Shown: positions 9,102 through 17,458 of the stretch, one piece after another
Layout: every line of letters starts with the position of its first letter
Numbering within the stretch: the first letter of the stretch is position 1
Assembly (NCBI GenBank): GCA_019649035.1
Contig: BMAT01002704.1
Span: forward strand, 3,828 to 27,763
Direction: 5' to 3'
Origin: Elysia marginata
Lineage: Eukaryota > Mollusca > Gastropoda > Plakobranchidae
DNA: 23,936 nt
The notes under the pieces: model-generated
What the model saw: the letters and a program-made list of their open reading frames with translations, nothing else
Told to the model about the DNA's origin: nothing
The model's database searches: none
Translations under genes and position numbers: made by a program

Positions 9102-9125
9102 CTGACGAAGCCATTGCAGGCGAAA
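9102..9125 (+). ncRNA. Hammerhead-ribozyme-like core motif
   Basis: CTGACGA (9102-9108) matches the CUGANGA box. A then GCC-ATTGCA-GGC forms a 3-bp stem with six-base loop, and GAAA (9122-9125) follows, giving the order of a hammerhead catalytic core. An inverted repeat CTAGATTTTAATCTAG follows about 13 bases later. Against it: there is one extra A between CUGANGA and stem II, and I could not find a pairing stem III with a UH cleavage site. Motifs of this kind are known from Penelope-like and other retroelements, so this may be a fossil of one. It lies about 80 bases after SINE copy 2. Confidence 0.25.
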
Positions 9126-9141
9126 CGGTTCAATATTCTAG

Positions 9142-9845
9142 ATTTTAATCTAGTTTTGTTTTAACTTGTTCTTATAATTGCAAGTTGTATGATTGTCATC
9201 TCTGCTATTATATCAATTAATTTGCGATCAAAGACGATTATCGAATCATACGTGAGACATCGTTCTTATTTCTGCTTAATTGTCATTCTATTAATTCTTT
9301 TAATGATTAGAAATATTTTTAGAAACCTATTAACATGAAACAAAAAACTCCACAAAATCGAAGATGATGAAAACAAACCCTGTTCAACAAAACCAAAAAA
9401 ATCAAACAAAGACTATTTTTTCTTAAGACTAAAATGGATCGACTCAAGAATAACTATTTGACTTTCAATTTAGCAACAAAGCACATTGAAGTGAATTAGA
9501 ATTTGTGCTAAATAATATGTTACATTGTTATGCAGAAAATATTTACTTTCCCCTATTTGACCTGTAATAAAAACTAACACGCTATCAAAAACAGCCTGCG
9601 TAGCTTTTGATAAAAAAATATTTTACCATGATGTCAAACATTATTTTACAAAACTAACTTGATGCTGATTTTCTTTTCGATTTTCAACCCTTAAATTTTG
9701 TCAACCCCAATATGTCAGGCATGCGATTTTTGTGAAAATTTTTGCCAAATGAGTTTATGTGAATAATGGTGGACTATAAGTATAACTTCAAGACTATGTA
9801 CGTCGGTTGCCAAATCTTCAGCGCCAATTTCCATGCCAAATTTTC
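9142..9845. other. Intron 2 of gene A, AT-rich
   Basis: Nothing supported. Open frames near 9766-10143 run into the pentanucleotide repeat and are artefacts of it. Confidence 0.4.
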
Positions 9846-9871
9846 AACAATGGATGTACAAGATGTGTTTC

Positions 9872-10109
9872 ATTTTATCTTATCTCATCTCATTCTATCT
9901 TATATTGTCTCATCTTATCTCATTTGTAATTTGTTTCCACATATTGTCTCATTTTATTATATCTTTTCTCTTCTTATCTCAGCTTATCTTATTTTATCTC
10001 ATTTCTCTTATCTCATCTTATCTCAGCATATCTTATCTTATCTCATCTCACTTATCTTGTCTCATCTTATCTTACCTTACCTCATCCCATCTGATTTTAT
10101 CTTACCAAC
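9872..10109 (+). repeat. (TCTYA)n pyrimidine-rich tandem repeat before an exon
   Basis: About 240 bp of imperfect TCTTA/TCTCA pentamers, with some drift in the middle (TTTGTTTCCACATATTG). It ends about 40 bases before the exon at 10150. In RNA it would be an unusually long polypyrimidine-type tract with only isolated A residues, so it may influence acceptor choice. Three open frames through it are repeat artefacts. Confidence 0.9.
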
Positions 10110-10149
10110 ACACCTGACTTTATCCACCATGACTTCACCATGATCAAAG

Positions 10150-10271
10150 GGCTCACTGTCTGGACTCTAAGAGTGTGGAGCATAACGGGGTGTACATGCC
10201 CAGACACAACCCGGCCTTAGGCATGTTCTTCACGGGGCCCAAGGGACAGGAGTACCTCCAGGAATTTGAAG
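10150..10271 (+). CDS. Gene A, internal exon (acidic-tail form)
   Basis: The donor is clear: GAATTTGAAG|GTAAGC at 10272. The frame is open back to a stop at 10130, and codons become G/C-ending from about 10150. The acceptor used here is ATCAAAG|G (AG at 10148-10149), which is weak because of A at -3; CCCAG|A at 10203 is an alternative that would also keep phase 2 and lose 18 residues. With the first choice the 122-bp exon enters at phase 2 and leaves at phase 1. The peptide includes CLDSKSVEHNGVYMPRHN, then ALGMFFTGPKGQEYLQEFE. I do not recognise a domain. A SINE begins 11 bases past the donor. Confidence 0.6.
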
Positions 10272-10282
10272 GTAAGCAGTTT

Positions 10283-10640
10283 TGGTGGTGTTGTCTAGTA
10301 GTAGATAATCTGCCCTTGGACCGAAAGGTTCGAGGTTCGAGCTCTGTCTCGGCAAGCCAGCGTTTAGTCGTGGGGGTAGGGGGGCGGTTAGTGCTTGGGA
10401 ATAGGCTAGCTGTTAACACAGATTTTCCTCGCCTGTTAACACAGATTTTCCTCGCCTTACTCGGGGTGAGTACCCGGTTTAAGGCAGTGAAAGATTGTGT
10501 CCTTATGCAAGAATGACTGACATGAGAAACTTGCTTTTCACTGTGAGTTTTGAAGGTATTTTGGTTGGTAATAGCCCGTCAGCAAACCTTTTTCAGAACA
10601 TTTTGATGGGTTGTTAGGTTTTGTAAAAAAAAAGTCATGT
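10283..10640 (+). repeat. tRNA-derived SINE, copy 3, abutting a splice donor
   Basis: Head with TTGTCTAGTAGTAGATAATC (A box) and GGTTCGAGGTTCGAGCTC (B box, locally duplicated). Body with TCGCCTTACTCGG, GGCAGTGAAAGATTGTGTCC, GAGTTTTGAAGGTATTTTGG and AATAGCCCGTCAG. A 23-bp segment containing GTTAACACAGATTTTCC is present twice back to back (10410-10432 and 10433-10455). The element begins only 11 bases past the donor of the preceding exon. The long open frame across it on either strand is not a gene. Confidence 0.85.
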
Positions 10641-10953
10641 ATTAGCTTTATGCTTTATAGTTAGTTATTCGACGTCTTCTTTGAATTGCTTATATGGTTT
10701 AAACTTCATAATCTCGATCGAGCCAGCTAGTATCGTGGCCATTAGTTGAACCCAGGAGCGTTATTTTACTTTCATGGAAGCAAAGTTAAGTTTTGTTTTT
10801 TTTGCTATATTTTTGCAAAAGCGAAAAAGAAAGGAAGGCATATTAAAGCGCCTTAATCTATGTTCCCTTTATTGAGCTTTTTTTTCCCTAACATCAACAA
10901 CGTCCTATCGGTTACATTATTCAATGGCTCTTGAAGAAGGCAATCAATAAAAT
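10641..10953. other. Intron 3 of gene A
   Basis: AT-rich, with nothing recognised. Confidence 0.4.
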
Positions 10954-11142
10954 AATGGTTCTGACCAATATCTACTTCACAACTTAATAAACACAATCTC
11001 TTCCGCATTCCCTCTTGCAGAATGCGCACCTCTTGCGTGGCGTAATCGAAAAAAAAGCATTACTCGTCTTAAACAATACGCTTTCAGACCACTTTTGATA
11101 CACAATACCTGCACCAAGAGATAGATTTAGGTCAGAACCATT
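10954..11142. mobile_element. MITE family M1, copy 1
   Basis: The termini are the inverted repeat AATGGTTCTGACC (10954) and GGTCAGAACCATT (ending 11142), 189 bp apart. The copy at 22316-22531 has the same ends and shared inner blocks (ATCTCTTCC, CTTGCAGAATGCGC versus GTTGCAGATTGCGC, ATACGCTTT versus AAACGCTTT, CCTGCACCAA versus CCCGCACCAA). There is no coding capacity, so it is a non-autonomous inverted-repeat element. I could not fix target-site duplications. Confidence 0.75.
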
Positions 11143-11785
11143 CTACGTCCCTTATAGAATGGGTAGGTATTTTCTTGTTTTATTAATAGTTATAAATATT
11201 TTTATGCCTGATCAAACCGTGGGTGAAGGCGATAATGTCAGTTGATTGATCTGAAATTGAACTCATTATACAGCCATTTTAAAACCTGTACTGACCAAGC
11301 ATATTTGTTTATTGATTAAAATTATATGCATTTTACTGCATTGCATCAGTGTTAAAAAAATTGGATAAATTAGCAAGGTTTGTTCTTTAATGCATATCAT
11401 ATAATTTTACGACACGATGGGCATTAAGGCTAGTGTCCTAAATGTAACTGTTATGGTACGTTTCTGTGTATCATAATAGAAACGCTTGGGGCAGTTCAGG
11501 TCTAAGGATCTACATTGACATTGGTATCGCGATGGGCCAAAGAAGTAAAGTATCGGGAATAATACTTTGAGATAAAAGTCTATTTAAATTAGTTTTTACA
11601 ATATTTGATTATAATAAAGTTGCAGTAAAGTGCGACAAAATTTTGACAATTTCATGAAACTTTGATGCTTCAAAAGCTCGGACAAATCATCGACGACGTG
11701 TAACGTGAAAATTGCGACCCCCGAATATCTTGCAAAGATTGCAGGACATTAATTTTAATAACCACAATGTCTATACATTATACAG
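11143..11785. other. Intron 3 of gene A, 3' part
   Basis: AT-rich, no feature supported. It ends with ACATTATACAG, the acceptor of the next exon. Confidence 0.45.
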
Positions 11786-11956
11786 AGTCACCTAGACAAG
11801 ACTTCCCCACCCCACCCACCCCTCCCAACGGTAAGAGACGCCCACTGACAGCACCTTCCTATGGACGACGGCCTGTCTACGCCGCAGGCCCCCCACCACC
11901 CTACAAACCGGAGCACCCTACTTCCAAGTACAAGTATCTCAAGCTGAATATTGTGG
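11786..11956 (+). CDS. Gene A, internal exon with proline-rich segment
   Basis: Acceptor TTATACAG|AG and donor GTGG|GTGAGT bound a 171-bp exon with strongly G/C-ending codons. It enters at phase 1 (the first two bases complete GAG, Glu, with the previous exon) and leaves at phase 1. The peptide runs SPRQDFPTPPTPPNGKRRP, LTAPSYGRRPVYAAGPPPPY and KPEHPTSKYKYLKLNIV. The Pro-rich stretches suggest a disordered or SH3/WW-binding linker, and RRPLTAP is a short Arg/Pro motif of a kind seen in some ciliary and cytoskeletal proteins; this is only a hint. No family is recognised. Confidence 0.75.
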
Positions 11957-12018
11957 GTGAGTTCCCTTACGTAGGGTGAGACTTTCGCAGATGTGTTTTG
12001 TCGTGCATTAAGGCATAT

Positions 12019-12100
12019 TTCTCTCTCTGTATCTACTTTTTGTGTCTGTCTGTGCCTCTGTCTCTCTCTCTGCTCCCCCTAAATCTCTTTCTTATTCTCT
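12019..12100 (+). repeat. CT/GT-rich microsatellite after a splice donor
   Basis: Imperfect CT repeats with TGTCTGTCTGTGCC in the middle, starting about 60 bases past the donor of the 11786-11956 exon. This is the second donor in the gene followed closely by a CU-rich tract. Confidence 0.8.
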
Positions 12101-12487
12101 ATATCTTTGTTAAGCCTAGGTATTGCTTATTATTTGAAAATTTTAGTAACAAACGGCGTCAAATGATACCGTCAAATTCACGTATTAACAAAAGAAAACA
12201 TAACATTGGAACTACGACAACAGCTCCGAAAATTTTCTTTCCAAGAAAACAGTGAAAAAATGACAATATAAACCACAGTGAAAAGAAAATCAAAACGTCT
12301 ACATAGGCACAGACCAGTGACGGTATTGGCATCGCATGCTTTATAAAACAATGAAACAAAGATGTTGATTTTGAATATTTTTATATTATCTTTCTGTCCC
12401 ATGTTTGTATACATAATATGTTGTCCATGTTCTAAATCAGAATATTCTTGCTCTCCCGGCTCTTTACAAAATTCACGTCCTGAAAAG
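12101..12487. other. Intron 4 of gene A
   Basis: AT-rich; opposing open frames near 12160-12410 have no splice or family support. Confidence 0.4.
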
Positions 12488-12716
12488 CCCGTTTCACACG
12501 ACGCGTATCCCGTATGGAAGATTCCGGATCATCTGTGGGCCGGTGATCCGTTTTTGCTTTCACACGGAGCGTTCACATTTAAAAGGGTGTAGGTGACATG
12601 TATATATATATATATACATATATTTGGACAGAATCTTTTGTCAAGTTTTCTGGTCCGGAGACGATCCGCAGACTCACTGGCGTTTTCTGTGCGGGATAAG
12701 CATTGTATGAAACAGG
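12488..12716. mobile_element. MITE family M2, copy 1
   Basis: The ends form an imperfect inverted repeat of about 26 bp: CCCGTTTCACACGACGCGTA (12488) against the complement of GCGGGATAAGCATTGTATGA and AACAGG (ending 12716). An internal (TA)n run lies near 12601-12616. Blocks AGGGTGTAGGTG, TTTCTGGTCCGGAGAC and GGGATAAGC are shared with copy 2 at 12815-13035. No coding capacity. Confidence 0.7.
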
Positions 12717-12773
12717 TTTTACTCCTTCTCATCTTCCATGTAGCCTCTTAGCTTCTATTCTTATTATTTGCAG

Positions 12774-12813
12774 AGAACAACCGTGCTCGTATAACACATG
12801 CCCCAAGCCTTAT
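12774..12813 (+). pseudogene. Possible relic exon cut by a MITE
   Basis: A strong acceptor (TTCTATTCTTATTATTTGCAG, 21 bases, ending 12773) is followed by a frame in the phase required by the exon ending at 11956: Glu across the junction, then NNRARITHAPSLM. MITE copy 2 begins at 12815 and no usable donor with the right phase is seen, so any exon here is probably dead or skipped. It may be chance. Confidence 0.2.
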
Positions 12814-12814
12814 G

Positions 12815-13035
12815 GTCCTTTTACATGACACATATGCCGTGCTTATGCTAAATATAGGACTAACAGACCTTTTTTTAACAGCTATGATTCGTTTCTTTCT
12901 TTTTTTGATTTATAATGATGGTAATGTGCTCACGTGAAAGGGTGTAGGTGGTAAAAAGGAGCATATTTTTTTTCAAAGTTTCCGGTCCAGAAACCATACT
13001 AAACTTTAGTATGGCATAAGCGTCATGTGAATGGA
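12815..13035. mobile_element. MITE family M2, copy 2
   Basis: Inverted ends: GTCCTTTTACATGACACATA (12815) against the complement of GGCATAAGCGTCATGTGAAT and GGAC (ending 13035). It shares AGGGTGTAGGTGG, AAGTTTCCGGTCCAG and GCATAAGCGT with copy 1. A third partial end, CATAAGCGTAATGTGAAA, lies at 13471-13488. Confidence 0.7.
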
Positions 13036-13503
13036 CTACTAGGCTATCTGACCCCAGTCCGTGTAATTATAGCCTTTAATTAAACGAGTATATCTTAGTT
13101 AAATATTCACTATTCTAGTAATTGTTATAGTTATCCACTTCAGGATATCCACTTCATTTTAAGCTTTCTGTTTGCTTTCAAACTATGCACAATACATCTA
13201 CATACTCTAAAGAAATGGGTGAACAAAATGCTCTTTGAGCGAAAAAAACCTGGAAAAAGGGACAAAAACGGAATATTTTTTTCCTTTTTATTTAAATCAC
13301 TTCGTATTAAACATAAAAAACATATAGAACGATAATATGTAAAGTTGTGTCTTTGACCGAAAAAAAAAACATGGAAAAAGTTGTTTTTAACAAACAATCT
13401 CAATATTTTAAAACAGGGTGTGTTTCGTTTTCTTATTGAAAAATTTTGAAGGAAAATCTACTAAAGTGAACATAAGCGTAATGTGAAAAAGGTTTGTTTC
13501 GAT
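13036..13503. other. Intron 4 of gene A before the tandem array
   Basis: AT-rich. It holds a partial end of MITE family M2 (13471-13488) and a loosely duplicated GACCGAAAAAA...TGGAAAAAG segment at about 13236-13260 and 13355-13380. The minus-strand frame here is not supported. Confidence 0.4.
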
Positions 13504-13929
13504 GCTTACCTCCATTTTTTTCTTAGGCAACCGTATTTCATTTTATTTTAATGTTTACCTCCTCAATTTTTCTTAGGCAACAGTGGATAATTCTATTATA
13601 ACGTTTACCTCCCCTTTCATCTCAGAAAGCCGTTCATAATTCTATTGTAACGTTTACCTCCCCTTTCATCCCAGGAAGCCGATCATAATTCTATTGTAAC
13701 GTTTACCTCTCCTTTCCTCCTAGGAAGCCGTTCATAATTGTACTGTAACGTTTACCTTCCCCTTCCTCCTAAGAAGCCGATCATAATTCTATTGTGACGT
13801 TTACCTCCCCTTTCCTCCTAGGAAGCCGTTCATAATTGTACTGTAACGTTTACCTCCCCTTTCCTCCTAAGAAGCCGTATATAATTCTGTTGTAACGTTT
13901 ACCCCCCCTTTCCTCCTAGGAAGCCGTCT
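13504..13929 (+). repeat. 49-bp tandem array of 3' splice sites
   Basis: Eight units (starts 13504, 13554, 13604, 13653, 13702, 13751, 13800, 13849) plus a ninth partial at 13898 that holds the acceptor used in the gene model. The unit reads TTTACCTCCCCTTTCCTCCT, then (A)AG or AG, GAAGCCG, then TCATAATTCTATTGTAACG. It therefore contains a GTAAC branch-point-like site, a pyrimidine tract, an acceptor and a copy of the first bases of the terminal exon. The first two units are more diverged (TTCTTAGGCAAC). In gene A phase, acceptors in units 3, 4, 5 and 7 lead to a stop within about four codons; the shifted AAG acceptor in unit 8 (exon start 13872) stays in frame and adds 16 codons. Confidence 0.85.
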
Positions 13930-14911
13930 ACCACTTGTCAACACCCGTGAAGCGCAGCAGCAACTGGGCCTGAAACTGCCGAAACTGCCCGAGGCTTCTA
14001 ACCTGACGGACAGACGGCTGGAGGATGCCTTGGATCAAACCTATCTCGTAAACCAGCCGATGCCGACGCCTTGTGGCATAGACCTTGAGCACGTCAGTCA
14101 AGTTCATAGACATGGTAGACAGGAGGTAGAGCTTCCTACAGAGTCTGAATACATGAGGGTAAATAGGAGAGAGGAGGAAGACACGGATATAGGCGCTATT
14201 AGAATTGAGGGTAGGAGTACTTGGAAAACGAAACATCTAGAGCCGTCATCAGAAGCTGAGGAAGATGTACCGAGCATTCCGGAGGTTGACGTAGAAGAAG
14301 AGAGAACACCAAAGAAGGAGGAGACAGAGAAACCGGATGATGCGGAGGACGTAAAGGAGGAGGAAGACATAAACAGAGAAGAAATCGCAGGCGAAGAGGC
14401 TACTGTAACAAGAGAAGAAGTTCAGGAAGAGATTGAAGAGAACCACGAACAAGACAAGATCATACAAAGAGAAGAAGAAGAAGAAGTGCAAGAAGAAACT
14501 GCTGAAGGAAAAGAACGAGAAACAGTGGATAAACCCGATCTTGAACAGGCTGACATTAAGTCAGAACCGGCAGTGTTACAGCATGAAGAAGACGCTGCTG
14601 AAGAACAAGAAACTAGTGAGGAAGAGAAACCGGCGGATTTGCCAGGCGAGGACGAACAATTGGAAGAACAGAAAGTCATCGAAGCAAACGAAGATAATAC
14701 TGAGATTCGAGAAGACGCTGATGAAGACGACGACAAGGAAGCCGATCAAGAGAGAATTACCGCCACAGCACAAGAGGGTGATATTGTGGAGGACGCTGGG
14801 AAAGAAGATGAGGATGGCGTCCGTTTCTTCATCACTGAGGACGGGCTTGGTAGTAACAAGTTGGTTCAGGACTCAGAAGCTCTCTCCAATCAAGGAAAAT
14901 CTACAGATTAA
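13920..14911 (+). CDS. Gene A, terminal exon: long Glu/Asp-rich tail
   Basis: The acceptor CCTTTCCTCCTAG ends at 13919. The first two bases complete Gly with the preceding exon (phase 1), and 329 codons follow to TAA at 14909-14911. The first 75 or so residues are mixed (SRLPLVNTREAQQQLGLKLP, then LEDALDQTYLVNQPMPTPCG), with a Gln-rich helix-like piece. From about residue 80 the chain is dominated by Glu and Asp with Lys/Arg pairs (NRREEEDTDIG, KKEETEKPDDAEDVKEEED, EADEDDDKEADQERI), and ends GKSTD. It is probably a disordered or single-helix acidic tail; such tails occur in histone, tubulin and actin binding proteins, so function cannot be inferred. Frames on the opposite strand are shadows of the Glu-rich repeats. 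Confidence 0.8.
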
Positions 14912-15080
14912 GTTAGTGGTCTAAACGCTTTAAATTTTGGCTCTTAATCTAACACTGAGCGGCTTAGACAGCAAAGCAATATACTGAATAGTATTATATA
15001 TCCTCAGAAAAGTTATAATTTTCTCCGTGTTTCTTTCTCTCTATAAAAAAATATTTGATATAAAAATTATGATGTACAAA

Positions 15081-15098
15081 AATAAAAGCAATAATAAA
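15081..15098 (+). promoter_or_regulatory. Polyadenylation signals of gene A
   Basis: Two AATAAA hexamers (15081-15086 and 15093-15098) lie about 170-185 bases after the TAA of the acidic terminal exon, in T/A-rich sequence with a GT-containing stretch after them (TTGCAGTGG). Confidence 0.6.
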
Positions 15099-15646
15099 TT
15101 GCAGTGGTATAATTATAACTATGTCTCCAATTTATGAATTTATCGATCTTTAAAGGTATAACTGGAAATGCTGTAAATTCTCTTTGCTCATCATCCACAA
15201 CCTCACCCGGTCCTCCTCTTTTTACTTTTATTTCGTTGTTATTGACGCATTCCCTGTTCCGTGGTTATGTTAGCTTCTTCTTGGACTGACCGTCTTTTTT
15301 CCTGCCTTTGTCTTTTCCCCCCAGTATCTAAAACTGTTTTCTCTTTGAGAACTGTTATTTTTACACCCTGTTCATCGACGTTGTCTTCCTATTATTCTTC
15401 TTGCCGGTCTATTAGTTAAGCTCTCCTTGGTTGTAAAGATTTTTTTCTTATGATCAGCTGAAATACATTCTTTAATGCTATTTTTTGACGATTCAAAAAC
15501 GTTGTTTACTCTGAAATCTGTATAATTCGAGCAGTTTAAATCTTTCTTTAATTTTTCAAAATTTATAATTAAATATTTTGCTCCTTTAAAGTAGCAAAAA
15601 AAGTGGACAAAAATATTACTTAAATGGTGGTGGTATTCGATCCGTT
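15099..15646. other. Intergenic stretch after gene A
   Basis: Pyrimidine-rich on the plus strand between 15170 and 15430. A minus-strand frame of about 40 codons is open near 15240-15120 (it includes GGPGEVVDDEQREF), but has no splice context, so no gene is called. Confidence 0.35.
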
Positions 15647-15862
15647 TCTCAGAAGGCCAAATATGAGAAATTCAAAATTATTTTTTTTCAAATACCACAC
15701 TTTTTTATTTCACATGTTTTAATATAAAGTTCAGTTTCCTATTGAAAAAATAGTAAACATTTATCTCGAAACACAACTATGTTCAAGATGAATAAAAACA
15801 AAGGAAACAGAATAAGTCATAGAATTTCTATCAATTTGTCCAAAATAGTTGGCCTTCTGAGA
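15647..15862. mobile_element. Short inverted-repeat element (MITE-like)
   Basis: Perfect 14-bp inverted repeat TCTCAGAAGGCCAA (15647-15660) and TTGGCCTTCTGAGA (15849-15862), 216 bp overall, with an AT-rich non-coding interior. The size matches the other MITEs in the window but the ends differ, so it would be a third family. Only one copy is seen and no target-site duplication is obvious. Confidence 0.5.
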
Positions 15863-17458
15863 GAGTTAAGACTGATTGAGAAAGCTCTCGAGGTTCTCAT
15901 TTTGTGCCTTCTTTTCTGCCTAAGCAATATTTGCATGTGATATACGTACTGATGGCCAAGAATCATTACAGGCAATCTGTCTTTTCTCTACTGATATATA
16001 CGTTTATACGTAGTCTTTTGTGACATTTTAATTTTATATTTCACAAAATACTTGAAAGTATTTTGAATTGCGATAGGCATGTAACAGTATTATTACATTA
16101 AGCGACACAAATTATGAGAAAAGAGTCGCAAATTTGATTTCTGTTGTTTCAGCATCAACACTATGTATGTTTAGAAAGTTAAGAAGTGGATAAAACTGTA
16201 TATCTATCTTTATAATGCCATGAGATATATCGTTTCAAAGCTATAGTTGTTTGAGCCGATGTTGTCATCACATGCCTATGACTAAACCTAGATAACTTAT
16301 CCTCTTTATCTAATCATTCCTAACTATCTTAAAGTCTTGATGGAAAAGATCTTGAGATCTAAGCCTGCCTAAATTTAAAGGAATTTTTAAATGATAAAAA
16401 CGTTTGTGAAGATTATTATGCTAATTTAGGCATTGAACTCGGATTTTTCATAAATACTTAATATTATGTATGTTCCTGACCTTAACAAAGTGATACTGTG
16501 CTTTTTAAAAGAAGACTGATGAAGCACCAATATACTGTCGTTGTTGCTTGTGGATTGTTTGTACATTTCTCTTTCCATTGAGATTATTTTCAGTAAGAAC
16601 GTTATTTCTCTATTGTTTTAAGAACCTTTTTCCTACTTCTGTGCCGATAATATATATTTTTTGCGATTACTTCCTTGTATAATCTTGTCTCATACCTATT
16701 GTACGCTATGAATAATCATGTTCGATTGGCTTCAGTATTTTTAGGATAAACATAAGAAATATAAACCGGTTCTTCATGAAGATGCATTGTTATCATTTTG
16801 TGTCCGCCCCATCTTTGAACCTTTGAAAACACAAAAAAGAATGTCAAACTGTATTTTTTTATGTAACATACAAGGATTTTAATAAATTTTTATTGAGTTT
16901 TATCAAACAATGTGCAACGTATCATGGAATAGCCATATATAAATTATTATAGGGTGGACTTCTTTTTTTGCCCACACCTACCAGTATCACAATGGAAAAT
17001 CGATCTTTTATTCTAGTTTAGAACTATGAAGCTTTGAAGATCAAGTCATGGCATTAGTAAAAACGAAGATGAAAGCTATTATTCGCTCGATATAAATCAT
17101 GCAACTTCAACAAAACCAAGCCATACCACTCATTCTAAAAATTACACCGTTCATGTAATTATGTAGACCTGTAGATGTTTGTGTTGTTAATTGTTAAGCC
17201 TAATATGACTAAGAAACGATGTCAATAGAAATGACAAAAATATATTTCACTGTAAATACATTTTAAAAAAGAACCCCATGAGCTGTGATAAATTCCAGAT
17301 ATTAAATTCATTTATATGGTAATTGTTAACTTTACATGTGCAGTTTTTTTCATGCTCGTTTTCTTAACTTCAAAGTATTGAATACAAATTAAATTTGAAA
17401 ACTCAAGTATAATGTTTTGTTTCTTTATAACACACTTGTTAACCCTGTATTGTGCAGT
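15863..17458. other. Intergenic AT-rich stretch
   Basis: About 1.6 kb without an open frame over 60 codons. Isolated acceptor-like sites (for example TTCTGTTGTTTCAG near 16152) lead into frames that stop quickly. No element recognised. Confidence 0.45.

Noticed and set aside
9766-10143. Two overlapping plus-strand frames rich in Leu/Ser/Ile
   Set aside because: Translation of the (TCTYA)n repeat.
10153-10516. Long frames across exon 10150-10271 into the intron, both strands
   Set aside because: The plus frame reads through a consensus donor into a SINE; the minus frame is mostly the SINE head.
13928-14924. Minus-strand Ser- and Phe-rich frames and a second plus frame over the acidic exon
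   Set aside because: They mirror the Glu/Lys-rich codons (GAA/GAG read as TTC/CTC) and lack splice phase agreement.
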